DNA of 64,000 nucleotides, from positions 1 to 64,000 of the forward strand of contig JBIKIQ010000013.1 of the NCBI GenBank assembly GCA_044361535.1, read 5' to 3'. Shown one piece after another: positions 1-8,402 of this stretch (position 1 is its first letter; each line of letters opens with the position of its first letter). This stretch comes from UBA952 sp044361535. GTDB taxonomy: Bacteria; Bacteroidota; Bacteroidia; Flavobacteriales_D; Crocinitomicaceae. The translations under genes were made by a program, and so were the position numbers. The notes under the pieces are model-generated. The model did no database searches. It was not told the origin of the DNA and was given only the letters and a program-made list of their open reading frames with translations.

Positions 1-105
1 GATCCAGGAAAAGTTACAACACCGAATTTCATTTATTTTAAGTTAAGATCTAAAAGTATATCAAAGGTATATAAAATTACCACTAACTATGGGGTAAGAC
101 TGTAA
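1..105 (+). CDS. C-terminal end of an unidentified protein (partial)
   Basis: Frame 1 is open from the window edge to a TAA at 103-105, giving 34 residues that end in TNYGVRL. It converges on the next gene and overlaps its 3' end by 23 bp. The fragment is too short to assign a family; no membrane segment or sorting motif is visible. It is called coding because it is open from the edge and meets its convergent neighbour tail to tail. Confidence 0.45.
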   Translation, partial: DPGKVTTPNFIYFKLRSKSISKVYKITTNYGVRL

Positions 106-1048
106 AAAATTTAATAAATGAATAACCCAAACCCATAATGAATAATATCCCTGCAAATAGGGAATAGGATCGATTAACAAATGCGTAGCTAATGAAAAAA
201 GGCAGGGTTGTTAGCATTAATAGTAAACGTTCTGTTTGAAAAAAGAAGATAAAATCATAAATTCCGAATGCCAAACCAAAAACAAAAAATAAAATGAGCG
301 GCAACATCATCTTTCGTAATCGCAGAGTGGATTTTACAGTGCTTGAACGATAGCTCACCAGAGCAATTAAAAACAAAAATGAAATATTTATCAGGGTAAA
401 CAACATGTCGAAAACAACAATTTTCCATGATGTTGGGGATTCAAATAGATTAAGTAAAATCTCTTTATCATTTAAAAAATAGTAACTACCAAGGTAAATT
501 AGCGGGAGAAAAACCCCTGTTAAAATCAATATAAAATCTTTTGCTTGAAAAGACTTTAAACTCCAAACAGCCACTAAAAAACCAATAAAATAAACAGCTG
601 ATGGTGGGTGAATGCAAAAGGAGACTCCAATAAGAAAAGCACCGTTAAAAACGTGTTTTTGATCCCCTTCTTGTTGCTGTATAAGAAGGATTTCTCGAAC
701 AACTGCGATTAACAATGTTTGAACTATGAGCAGATCATTTAAATGATAAAAAGAATGAAAAAAGCTCATTAAAACTATGTAGAGAAAGCCTGACGAATAG
801 ATATTTTTGTCAAAAAAGTTATTCTCATTGAAAATACGAGTGATATTAAAACCATTCAGTAGAATTAACAATGCGGAAAAAATTACCGAATAGATGGGAG
901 CAATATTGCTATTCCCAACCAATCCGAGATTCAAAGTTTCAGGAATAAGATAAGCGCCTGTGAATAAATTCAATAAATTGAAAATTAACACTAAAAGTGG
1001 TGCGCTTATTAACCATGACAGCTTGTTTTCAACAAAAAATCGAATCAT
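83..1048 (-). CDS. Polytopic membrane protein, DUF6427-like
   Basis: A 321-residue protein made almost entirely of hydrophobic segments (about eight to ten predicted helices) separated by short polar loops. It starts MIRFFVENKLSW, the usual beginning of a Bacteroidota-specific family I associate with DUF6427. No catalytic motif is visible, so the function is unknown; it should sit in the inner membrane. The start codon at 1048 is well placed and there is no tightly coupled neighbour. The family name is from memory of sequence style, so the membrane call is firmer than the DUF number. Confidence 0.6.
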   Translation of the reverse strand: MIRFFVENKLSWLISAPLLVLIFNLLNLFTGAYLIPETLNLGLVGNSNIAPIYSVIFSALLILLNGFNITRIFNENNFFDKNIYSSGFLYIVLMSFFHSFYHLNDLLIVQTLLIAVVREILLIQQQEGDQKHVFNGAFLIGVSFCIHPPSAVYFIGFLVAVWSLKSFQAKDFILILTGVFLPLIYLGSYYFLNDKEILLNLFESPTSWKIVVFDMLFTLINISFLFLIALVSYRSSTVKSTLRLRKMMLPLILFFVFGLAFGIYDFIFFFQTERLLLMLTTLPFFISYAFVNRSYSLFAGILFIMGLGYSFIKFFTVLPHS

Positions 1049-1113
1049 GGAGCGAAGTTAAGGATTCTTTTTACAACAATTTTGTTGAATGGCGCTGATT
1101 TTGTTTTTTCATA

Positions 1114-1121
1114 TATCTTTG
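1114..1121 (+). promoter_or_regulatory. Promoter -7 box of the dksA-like gene
   Basis: TATCTTTG matches the Bacteroidota -7 consensus TAnnTTTG and lies 32 bp before the ATG at 1154. This predicts transcription starting near 1125 and a leader of about 30 nt. No well-spaced -33 TTG was found. Confidence 0.55.
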
Positions 1122-1153
1122 CGTAAGTCAAATAATTACCTAAATTTGAAATA

Positions 1154-1537
1154 ATGAGTCAAGAGAAAAATAAATATTCTGATGCTGAACTAATTGAGTT
1201 TAAAGATCTTATTCACATGAAATTAAAAGAGGCTCAAGAGCATTATGCTTTGCTAATTGCTTCCCTTTCACACAGTGATGATCATGGAACAGATGACACA
1301 GGTAGAACCTTCAACATGATGGAAGATGGGTCAGAAACTTTGTCTCGCGAAGAGGTCGCTCAATTGGCAGCAAGACAAGAAAAATTCATTCAAAATTTAC
1401 AAAACGCGTTAATACGCATTGAGAACAAAACCTATGGCGTTTGTCGCATTACTGGTAAGTTGATTCCAAAGGAACGTTTACGATTAGTTCCACATGCCAC
1501 CATGAGTGTTGATGCTAAAAATGCTCAAAACAGGTAG
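1154..1537 (+). CDS. TraR/DksA-family transcriptional regulator with degenerate zinc finger
   Basis: 127 residues. Members of this family bind RNA polymerase through its secondary channel and modulate transcription, with ppGpp in proteobacteria. The N-terminal half is helical and charged, as expected for the coiled coil; the C-terminal part carries YGVCRITGKLIPKERL, which aligns with the zinc-finger region. Only one Cys is left of the usual four, and the rest of the finger is absent or substituted. Such Cys-poor versions occur in Bacteroidota, so the domain probably folds without zinc (inference). It sits just upstream of lspA and the stop is 4 bp before the preferred lspA start, suggesting co-transcription. 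Confidence 0.8.
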   Translation: MSQEKNKYSDAELIEFKDLIHMKLKEAQEHYALLIASLSHSDDHGTDDTGRTFNMMEDGSETLSREEVAQLAARQEKFIQNLQNALIRIENKTYGVCRITGKLIPKERLRLVPHATMSVDAKNAQNR

Positions 1538-1541
1538 GTAC

Positions 1542-2189
1542 GTGAAGAAAAAAATCCTTGTTGCTTCCGCAGTTTTATTGATTATCCTTGTTCTGGACCA
1601 ACTCATTAAATTGTATATCAAAACGCATTTTATGCCTGGGGAGACGGTTTCCGTATTTGGAAATTGGTTCGTACTGGAATACATAGAAAACCCTGGAATG
1701 GCTTTCGGAACAACATTTGGATCTAAAGTTTGGCACAAATTAGCCTTGAGTATTTTCAGAATCATCGCCATTTTTGGTATTGGCTATTATTTGTTTCAAC
1801 AAATTCGCAAACATGCCAAAACAGAATTTGTAATTGCCGTAACTCTTGTCTTGGCAGGGGCTACCGGGAATTTAATTGATTCGATGTTTTACGATTTATA
1901 TTTCAACTTTGATCCTTGTATGCCATACAATGGAATGGAAGGGTCGGGGATTTTTGCCGATTGCTACGGATTTAAAAGAGAGGTGCGAAATACGGGATTC
2001 CTCATGGGAAATGTCGTTGATATGTTTAAGTTTCAAGCAAATTGGCCTACATGGGTTCCTTGGATTGGTGGAAGTGAAGTATTTCCAGCCATTTGGAATC
2101 TTGCAGACGCTTCTATTTCAGCGGGTGTGATTTTGATATTCATTCGCCAAAAGGCCTATTTCAAAGAAAGCAAGACAAAAACCAACTAA
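1542..2189 (+). CDS. lspA: Lipoprotein signal peptidase (prolipoprotein signal peptidase II)
   Basis: Inner-membrane aspartyl protease that removes signal peptides from prolipoproteins after lipid attachment, serving the lipoproteins encoded nearby. Four hydrophobic segments are visible. The conserved blocks are ENPGMAFG, GATGNLID, then NVVDMF and NLADAS, whose Asp residues form the catalytic dyad. An insertion of about 40 residues between GATGNLID and NVVDMF lengthens the protein beyond the usual 160-170, as is common in Bacteroidota. I prefer the GTG at 1542 because it gives a short N-terminus before the first helix; ATGs at 1512 and 1521 would overlap the dksA-like gene. It ends 2 bp from the convergent xerD. 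Confidence 0.92.
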   Translation: MKKKILVASAVLLIILVLDQLIKLYIKTHFMPGETVSVFGNWFVLEYIENPGMAFGTTFGSKVWHKLALSIFRIIAIFGIGYYLFQQIRKHAKTEFVIAVTLVLAGATGNLIDSMFYDLYFNFDPCMPYNGMEGSGIFADCYGFKREVRNTGFLMGNVVDMFKFQANWPTWVPWIGGSEVFPAIWNLADASISAGVILIFIRQKAYFKESKTKTN

Positions 2190-2190
2190 T

Positions 2191-3093
2191 CTATTTGGCA
2201 TTTCTAGGGTGAAATGAGATTATAGCATCACGTAAAAAGCGTTGATCCAAATGGGTGTATATTTCAGTTGTCGTAATCGATTCATGACCTAACATTTCTT
2301 GAACGGCACGTAAATTTGCTCCTCCTTCGATCATATGCGTTGCAAAGGAATGTCGAAATGTATGGGGAGAAATGTTTTTTGAAATTCCAGCTATCTCAGC
2401 TAAATCTTTCACGATGGTAAAAATCATGACACGAGTCAATTTTGCACCTCTTCGATTCAGAAAAACAATATTTTCATTACCGGGTTGAATCGTTTGATGT
2501 CTGCGAATAAAATCATTGTAAATACCAATTTCTTTTTCCACACTCGGGCTCACGGGTACCAAACGCTCCTTATTTCCCTTACCAATTACACGGATAAAAC
2601 CTTCTTCAAAAAACAAATCAGAAAAGCGAAGATTAACCAATTCACTAACACGCAAACCACAACTGTACAAGGTTTCCAAAATCGCTCTGTTGCGATGACC
2701 TTCATTCTTACTTAAATCAATTGAATCAATGAGTAAATCTATTTCCTCAATCGTAAGAAATTCCGGTAATTTCCTGCCAATTTTTGGCAATTCCAACAAT
2801 TCACTGGGATCATCTTTGATTTCATTTTCAAGTAGCAAATAACTAAAAAATTGCTTAAGTCCTGAAATTATTCTTGCTTGGCTTCTAGCGCTTAATCCCA
2901 AGTCGTAAAGCACCGCAACAAAATCTTTTAAATCATTGTAATTCAGATTTATAGCAGTTTTTTGACGGGCAATTGAATAATCGGAAAGCTTCTGTACATC
3001 ATTTTGATATGCCAAAATAGAATTGTCTGCCAATCCACGCTCGATTTTCAAGTATGAAACAAAATCCTTAATATAGCGGTTCCAAGCAGACAT
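2191..3093 (-). CDS. xerD: Tyrosine recombinase XerD/XerC
   Basis: 300 residues, typical of XerC/XerD, which resolve chromosome dimers at dif during division. The N-terminal SAM-like core-binding domain (about residues 1-95) is followed by the catalytic domain with YSCGLRVSEL (first Arg), HTFRHSFATHM (His-x-x-Arg), LGHESITTT and the nucleophile in EIYTHL. All catalytic residues are present, so the enzyme should be active. Its start codon is only 3 bp from the divergent aroQ start. The flanks are housekeeping genes rather than an integron or island, which favours chromosomal XerD over a phage integrase. Confidence 0.93.
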   Translation of the reverse strand: MSAWNRYIKDFVSYLKIERGLADNSILAYQNDVQKLSDYSIARQKTAINLNYNDLKDFVAVLYDLGLSARSQARIISGLKQFFSYLLLENEIKDDPSELLELPKIGRKLPEFLTIEEIDLLIDSIDLSKNEGHRNRAILETLYSCGLRVSELVNLRFSDLFFEEGFIRVIGKGNKERLVPVSPSVEKEIGIYNDFIRRHQTIQPGNENIVFLNRRGAKLTRVMIFTIVKDLAEIAGISKNISPHTFRHSFATHMIEGGANLRAVQEMLGHESITTTEIYTHLDQRFLRDAIISFHPRNAK

Positions 3094-3096
3094 TTT

Positions 3097-3513
3097 ATGA
3101 AAATTGCAATCGTTAACGGACCCAATTTGAATTTACTGGGTTCACGTGATCCACAAATTTACGGAACACAATCTTTTGATAGTTACCTCAATTCACTTCG
3201 TTTGAAACATCCCAATGTGGATTTTCACTATTTTCAATCTAATGTTGAGGGTGAATTGATCAATTTTCTTCAAAATTGTGAAGCCGATGGAATTATTTTA
3301 AACGGAGGAGGATACACACACACCAGTGTTTCTCTTCGTGATTGCATTTCAGCCATAACTCTACCTGTTGTTGAAGTTCATATTTCAAACATAGCCGGTC
3401 GTGAGTCATTTCGACATGAATCATTGTTTTCACCCGTTTGTATTGGGTGTATTTTCGGTTTTGGAATGAAAGGGTATGAATTGGCTGTGAATTATTTTCA
3501 AAACAGGGATTAG
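3097..3513 (+). CDS. aroQ: 3-dehydroquinate dehydratase, type II
   Basis: Shikimate-pathway enzyme that dehydrates 3-dehydroquinate to 3-dehydroshikimate; type II enzymes are cytosolic dodecamers of about 140-150 residues, matching 138 here. It begins MKIAIVNGPNLNLLGSRDP, holds the catalytic Tyr in IYGTQS, and has the conserved EVHISN and RESFRH blocks. The usual NPGAYTHTS motif reads NGGGYTHTS, a mild substitution that keeps the Asn and the THTS part. The start codon is adjacent to the divergent xerD start, so their control regions must overlap coding sequence. Confidence 0.93.
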   Translation: MKIAIVNGPNLNLLGSRDPQIYGTQSFDSYLNSLRLKHPNVDFHYFQSNVEGELINFLQNCEADGIILNGGGYTHTSVSLRDCISAITLPVVEVHISNIAGRESFRHESLFSPVCIGCIFGFGMKGYELAVNYFQNRD

Positions 3514-3638
3514 AATCTTCGATTACATTCGTAATTATCCAACTTTTAAACAATATTAACCTAAAACTTTCCTTATACTCCTACTCTACTTGTTTTGCTT
3601 TCTATTAATTTTACAATCGAAATTGAAATAACTAGTTT

Positions 3639-4625
3639 ATGAAAGTAGCAGTAGTTGGAGCAACAGGCATGGTAGGAAATGTTATGTTGGAAGTTTTAAA
3701 GGAACAAAATTTTCCGGTAACAGAATTAATACCGGTTGCCTCTGAAAAATCAGTTGGTAAAACAATTGAATATAATGGTAGTTCATACAGTGTTGTTGGG
3801 CTTCAAACGGCAGTTGACATGAAACCAAATGTGGCCATTTTTTCAGCTGGGGGAGAAACTTCTACGGAATGGGCACCAAAATTTGCTAAAGTTGGAACAA
3901 CCGTAATCGACAATTCATCGGCATGGAGAATGGATCCAACAAAGAAATTGGTAGTTCCAGAAATTAATGGAAATGAACTTACGTCTTCAGATAAAATCAT
4001 TGCAAACCCTAACTGTAGTACCATTCAATTGGTGATGGTTATGGCTCCGCTGCACAAAAAATATGGCATCAAACGAGCGATAGTGTCTACCTATCAGTCC
4101 ATTACAGGTACGGGAGTGAAAGCAGTTGAGCAAATGGAAAATGAGCGTTCAGGTATTGAAGGCGAGATGGCATACAAATACCCAATTGATAAAAATTGCA
4201 TTCCTCAATGCGATGTGTTTCTTGAAAATGGATACACCAAAGAGGAGATGAAATTAACGAACGAAACGAAGAAAATTCTTGATAATTCCATTAATGTCAC
4301 TGCAACAGCTGTTCGTGTTCCAGTAGTTGGTGGTCACTCTGAGGCAGTAAACATCGAATTTCAGAATGAATTTGATCTTGAAGATGTGAAAAATCTTTTA
4401 TCAAATACACCTGGGATTTCGCTTCAAGACGATATTGAAAATTATGTTTACCCAATGCCGAAATATGCTCAAAGCAAGGACGAGGTTTTTGTAGGAAGAA
4501 TTCGCAGAGATGAAAGTCAGGCAAACACATTAAATTTATGGATTGTAGCTGACAATCTTCGAAAAGGTGCAGCAACAAATGCAGTTCAAATTGCCAATTT
4601 ATTGGTTGAAAAAGGATTGTTGTAA
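3639..4625 (+). CDS. asd: Aspartate-semialdehyde dehydrogenase
   Basis: Reduces aspartyl phosphate to aspartate semialdehyde, the branch point to lysine/diaminopimelate, threonine and methionine. The N-terminal NADP-binding motif is GATGMVGNVM, and the catalytic Cys is in NPNCSTIQ, followed by the substrate block and VPVVGGHSEAVN. The length of 328 is normal. The stop overlaps the start of the next gene by one base (TAATG), indicating an operon with the phosphatase and methylase that follow. The preceding 125 bp is AT-rich without a convincing promoter consensus. Confidence 0.95.
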   Translation: MKVAVVGATGMVGNVMLEVLKEQNFPVTELIPVASEKSVGKTIEYNGSSYSVVGLQTAVDMKPNVAIFSAGGETSTEWAPKFAKVGTTVIDNSSAWRMDPTKKLVVPEINGNELTSSDKIIANPNCSTIQLVMVMAPLHKKYGIKRAIVSTYQSITGTGVKAVEQMENERSGIEGEMAYKYPIDKNCIPQCDVFLENGYTKEEMKLTNETKKILDNSINVTATAVRVPVVGGHSEAVNIEFQNEFDLEDVKNLLSNTPGISLQDDIENYVYPMPKYAQSKDEVFVGRIRRDESQANTLNLWIVADNLRKGAATNAVQIANLLVEKGLL

Positions 4626-5092
4626 TGGCCACTAAAGTCTTGATGGTATGTTTGGGAAATATTTGTCGTTCTCCGATGGCAGAAGGGCTTTTGCGTCACA
4701 AAATACGGCAACTTAATTTGGATATTAAAACGGATTCAGCTGGCACAGCTGGTTATCACATCGGCTCAAAACCCGATCATCGCATGATAGAAACTGCTGC
4801 AAAATTCGGGGTTGATATAAGTGATTTACGTGCCCGGCAATTTAAAGCAAGTGACTTTGCTGAATTTGACTATATTTTTGCGATGGATAAAGAAAACCAA
4901 CTAAATATGCAGCGGTTAGCAAAAAACGAATCCCAAATTGAAAAGGTTAAGCTATTTTTAGAGCATGTAGATTACCCAAATTATTCGGAAGTGCCAGATC
5001 CCTATTATGGAAGTATGGCAGAGTTTGAATTCGTTTATAAGATGCTCGACGAAGCAACTAATACATTTATTAAAACAATCAACAAACTATGA
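4625..5092 (+). CDS. Low-molecular-weight protein tyrosine phosphatase
   Basis: 155 residues. The P-loop CLGNICRSP near the N-terminus provides the nucleophilic Cys and phosphate-binding Arg, and DPYYG contains the general-acid Asp; both are standard for LMW-PTPs. Substrates cannot be read from sequence. It is fused by overlap to asd upstream (1 bp) and to the methyltransferase downstream (4 bp, ATGA), so it is almost certainly co-translated with them. An arsenate-reductase role is less likely, because a dedicated ArsC lies in the ars operon near 45.2 kb. Confidence 0.9.
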   Translation: MATKVLMVCLGNICRSPMAEGLLRHKIRQLNLDIKTDSAGTAGYHIGSKPDHRMIETAAKFGVDISDLRARQFKASDFAEFDYIFAMDKENQLNMQRLAKNESQIEKVKLFLEHVDYPNYSEVPDPYYGSMAEFEFVYKMLDEATNTFIKTINKL

Positions 5093-5802
5093 AAAGAGCA
5101 AACGTTTATCTTATTCCAAATACACTCGGTGGAGAATCCTTATCGGATATCATTCCAGCAGATGTTCAAACAATTGCTATTTCACTTCGTACGTTTTTTG
5201 TAGAAGAAATTCGTTCAGCACGTCGTCTATTGCGTAAAATGGACCGTGAATTTCCAATTGATGATTGCACGTTTCACATTATGGGAAAATCGATTAAAGA
5301 AAAATTACCAATGATATTACTAGATTTAGCTAAACGTGGCGAAAATTGTGGTGTAATTTCAGAGGCTGGCTGTCCTGCTGTTGCTGATCCGGGAGCTGAA
5401 ATCGTTTCCTTGGCGCACGATATGAGTATGGAAGTTGTTCCCTTAGTTGGTCCTTCCTCCATCCTACTCGCATTAATGGGAAGTGGATTTTCTGGTCAGC
5501 AATTTACTTTTCATGGCTATTTACCTCGTGAAAGACGAGATCGAATTAAAAAACTCAAAGAAATGGAAGCGGATGCTTTCCGTCATGGAAGAACACATAT
5601 CTTTATGGATACCCCTTTCAGAAACATGCATGTATTAGAAGATATGGTCAATGAATTAGCTGCGTCAACTCCGCTTTGCATAGCGTACAATTTAACCTTA
5701 CATGGTTCTTATGTGAAAACGCTTTCTATTGCAGACTGGAAACAACGTGCTGTTGATATTGCCAAAAAACCGGCTATGTTTTTAATTGGTAACAAGCGTT
5801 AG
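5089..5802 (+). CDS. RsmI-like SAM-dependent methyltransferase (tetrapyrrole-methylase fold)
   Basis: 237 residues. The SAM-binding blocks of RsmI, the 16S rRNA C1402 2'-O-methyltransferase, are recognisable: SEAGCPAVADPGAEIV and VPLVGPSSILLALMGSG. The N-terminus reads YLIPNTLGG instead of the classical ATPIGNLGD, and the C-terminal tail of full-length RsmI (about 280 residues) is missing. This matches the shorter Bacteroidota branch, whose target is not proven. The start overlaps the phosphatase stop by ATGA. Confidence 0.8.
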   Translation: MKRANVYLIPNTLGGESLSDIIPADVQTIAISLRTFFVEEIRSARRLLRKMDREFPIDDCTFHIMGKSIKEKLPMILLDLAKRGENCGVISEAGCPAVADPGAEIVSLAHDMSMEVVPLVGPSSILLALMGSGFSGQQFTFHGYLPRERRDRIKKLKEMEADAFRHGRTHIFMDTPFRNMHVLEDMVNELAASTPLCIAYNLTLHGSYVKTLSIADWKQRAVDIAKKPAMFLIGNKR

Positions 5803-5848
5803 AATAATCCGTTAACGTTTCTTGGAATTTCTTTGTAAAATTATTCTC

Positions 5849-5856
5849 TACATTTG
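5849..5856 (+). promoter_or_regulatory. Promoter -7 box directly before the dehydratase start
   Basis: TACATTTG fits TAnnTTTG and ends only 3 bp before the ATG at 5860. If the usual spacing to the transcription start holds, the mRNA begins at or beside the start codon, which would make it leaderless. The -33 element is not clear. Confidence 0.5.
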
Positions 5857-5859
5857 CGT

Positions 5860-7740
5860 ATGATTAATTTACGGAAACATACCCCAAGATGGGTTGTTGT
5901 GTTGCTTGATCTATTATTGAATATATCTGCGTTGGCATTTGCCTATTTAATTCGCTTTGACCTGAAAGCAGAGTATACGGTAATTCAAGAGGAATGGAAT
6001 GTGCTTTCAAAATCCATTTTCTTCTACGTATTTATTAAATTCAGTGTGTTTCAATTATTCCGCATTCAAAAAGGGCTAATTCGCTACACATCAACAGAAG
6101 ATCTGCGAAGAATTTTTCTTGCCGTGTTAACCTGTTCAATCATCTTTACGATTGCTAGTATTATTCGTGCTGAATTTTTAGACGGATTCTATCTTTTCCC
6201 AACTTCCATTTTAATAATGGAATTTTTGGTGAGTTTTGCCTTTACTGTTGGCAGTAGATTCATCGTGAAATTAATTTATTTGGAATCGACAAAAGACAAA
6301 TCCGAAAAGGTCAATGTATTGGTTTATGGAGCAGGGGTTTCTGGCTTAATAACCAAACGAACCATCTCAAAGGACCGATTTATCAATCAAAAAATCATTG
6401 GATTTTTAGATGACAATAAAAAACTTCACAATACCCGATTAGAAGGTACACGTATCTATTCACCTGAAAAATTAGAGAATCTCTCCAAAGAGTTCGACGT
6501 TAAAACAGTAATTATAGCCATACAAAATCCAGACAAAGAAAATATCAATCGTCTCGTTGAAAAATGTTTGAGTTTGGGTATTTCTGTTCAAAAAGTTCCC
6601 CGACCAAAAAGTTGGATTAACGGAGAATTTTCATCCAAACAACTTTCGAAAATTAACATCGAAGATTTATTAGGAAGGAAACCTATTCAATTAGATCAAG
6701 CTAAAATTTCAGCAGAATTGACCGAAAAGGTGATTTTAGTTACAGGTGCTGCGGGCTCAATTGGGAGTGGGTTGGTGAAGCAAATTGGTAATTACCAGCC
6801 AAAAACAATAATTCTTCTTGACCAAGCTGAATCTGCGTTGTACGATTTACAGCAAGAGTTGCAAGCCAAAGGAAATCTATTTCCTTTTGACATAGTAATT
6901 GGCGACATCCGAAATCACGACCGTTTAAAACGCGTTTTTGAGTTTTACAAACCTGAATATGTATTTCATGCAGCTGCCTACAAGCATGTCCCATTGATGG
7001 AAAACAACCCTTCAGAAGCTGTATTAACCAACGTAAAAGGAACTAAGAATTTGGTAGATTTAGCCTTGGAATATGGTGTTCAGAAGTTTGTCATGATTTC
7101 AACTGATAAGGCTGTGAATCCAACCAATGTGATGGGCGCTTCCAAACGTGTAGCAGAAATCTATGCACAAACGAAAAATCAATTGGGCCAAACAAAATTT
7201 GTCACCACCCGTTTTGGAAATGTTTTAGGTTCAAACGGATCGGTTATTCCTCTATTTCAAAAACAAATCGAACAGGGTGGCCCCTTGACCATAACTGATG
7301 AACGCATTACTCGATTTTTCATGACAATTCCCGAAGCATGTCAGTTGGTATTGGAAGCTGGATCAATGGGACAAGGCGGCGAAATTTTCGTCTTTGACAT
7401 GGGGAAATCGGTTAAAATCATTGACTTGGCGAAAAAAATGATTCAATTATCTGGTTTAGAATTAGGCAAAGACATTGAAATAAAAGTAACTGGATTGCGC
7501 CCAGGTGAGAAATTATACGAAGAATTGCTTGCATCCGAAGAAAATACAATTCCCACGCACAATCCACAAATTTTGATTGCAAAAACGAAAGAAAATAGTC
7601 AAGAGCAATTGAAAGCGGTGGAAGAGTTGATTCACTTATTTGACAGCCAACAAAACGAGCAAATTGTTCGAAAAATGAAAGAAATAGTTCCGGAATATAT
7701 CAGCAACAATTCAGAATTTGAAAAACTAGATAACAAATGA
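5860..7740 (+). CDS. WbpM/PglF-type nucleotide-sugar 4,6-dehydratase
   Basis: About 626 residues. Four N-terminal membrane helices are followed by a first Rossmann domain (VLVYGAGVSG) and a second, catalytic short-chain dehydrogenase domain with VTGAAGSIGSG (residue ~294), HAAAYKHVPLME, and ISTDKAVNPTNVMGASKR. These enzymes dehydrate UDP-GlcNAc or related sugars in the inner membrane as the first step to rare sugars of capsule, O-antigen or glycoproteins. The catalytic Tyr of ordinary SDRs is replaced by Met in the M-x3-K motif, as is normal in this subfamily. An upstream TTG at 5854 could also serve as start, but the ATG at 5860 is preferred. No other sugar genes adjoin it. Confidence 0.9.
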   Translation: MINLRKHTPRWVVVLLDLLLNISALAFAYLIRFDLKAEYTVIQEEWNVLSKSIFFYVFIKFSVFQLFRIQKGLIRYTSTEDLRRIFLAVLTCSIIFTIASIIRAEFLDGFYLFPTSILIMEFLVSFAFTVGSRFIVKLIYLESTKDKSEKVNVLVYGAGVSGLITKRTISKDRFINQKIIGFLDDNKKLHNTRLEGTRIYSPEKLENLSKEFDVKTVIIAIQNPDKENINRLVEKCLSLGISVQKVPRPKSWINGEFSSKQLSKINIEDLLGRKPIQLDQAKISAELTEKVILVTGAAGSIGSGLVKQIGNYQPKTIILLDQAESALYDLQQELQAKGNLFPFDIVIGDIRNHDRLKRVFEFYKPEYVFHAAAYKHVPLMENNPSEAVLTNVKGTKNLVDLALEYGVQKFVMISTDKAVNPTNVMGASKRVAEIYAQTKNQLGQTKFVTTRFGNVLGSNGSVIPLFQKQIEQGGPLTITDERITRFFMTIPEACQLVLEAGSMGQGGEIFVFDMGKSVKIIDLAKKMIQLSGLELGKDIEIKVTGLRPGEKLYEELLASEENTIPTHNPQILIAKTKENSQEQLKAVEELIHLFDSQQNEQIVRKMKEIVPEYISNNSEFEKLDNK

Positions 7741-8129
7741 TCTCACCAGCCAAAATTCAAGTTCGCTTTGCCGATTTAGACGTTATGGGGCATGTAAATA
7801 ATTCAGTTTACCTCAGTTATTTTGAAATGACGCGCGTTCATTACTTCAAAGAGTTGGTTGGCACAAAATGGGATTGGAGAAAAGAGGGAGTACTATTGGT
7901 TCGCAATGAAATTGATTATCTAAAACCTATCCTCTTAAACGATGAACCCGAGGTATATATGTCCTTGGAAAAAATCGGTGAAAAAAGCATTTCTTTACTT
8001 TATGAAATCAAAATAAACCATGAAGTTTATACGAAGGGGAGATCGGTTCTTGTTTGTTTTAATTCAGAAGAAGGAAAGACCATTCCGGTTCCAAAAGCAA
8101 TGGCTGAAGCGTTGGGAAAGTTGAACTAA
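7737..8129 (+). CDS. Acyl-CoA thioesterase (4HBT, YbgC/FadM-like)
   Basis: 130 residues with the hot-dog-fold signature RFADLDVMGHVNNSVYLSY, including the catalytic Asp of the 4-hydroxybenzoyl-CoA thioesterase family. It probably hydrolyses short or medium acyl-CoAs in the cytosol; the substrate is not deducible. The start overlaps the dehydratase stop by ATGA, so the two are translationally coupled although their functions are not obviously linked. A short CCCGA-TT-TCGGG hairpin lies 26 bp downstream. Confidence 0.85.
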   Translation: MISPAKIQVRFADLDVMGHVNNSVYLSYFEMTRVHYFKELVGTKWDWRKEGVLLVRNEIDYLKPILLNDEPEVYMSLEKIGEKSISLLYEIKINHEVYTKGRSVLVCFNSEEGKTIPVPKAMAEALGKLN

Positions 8130-8402
8130 GGTATTTTTCGAGATAAACTTATTTACCCGATTTCGGGATTATTCCAAAAATGACATCTGCTTTTTTTGCT
8201 AAATTTTCAGTCACATCTTATTATTTTGTAAGGAGTATTTTTTTCAATTATTTCACCTGCGTAAGTGATCAAATATACATACAAGCAAATTTCATTTCTT
8301 TACCGCATATAAACTCACCACGTTTGAGAAAAATAGTTTAATTTCGTTAATGATTAGTAATTAAAAAATAGAAAAAATAGAAAGATAAAAAAATAACATA
8401 TT
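8130..8402. other. Intergenic, AT-rich, no gene seen
   Basis: Apart from a small hairpin at 8156-8167 (CCCGA/TCGGG, 2-nt loop), which may end the upstream operon, I see no ORF or consensus promoter. The stretch marks the border between the housekeeping block and the accessory segment. Confidence 0.5.

Noticed and set aside
1484..1771. 95-residue minus-strand ORF across dksA-like and lspA
   Set aside because: It is antisense to two well-supported genes and has no family features.
2191..3093. Mobile-element integrase
   Set aside because: Length, motifs and housekeeping context fit chromosomal XerD; no attachment-site repeats were seen.
5089..5802. Siroheme or cobalamin-pathway methylase
   Set aside because: The fold is shared, but the SEAGCPAVADPG and GPSSILLAL blocks fit the RsmI branch, and no tetrapyrrole genes adjoin it.
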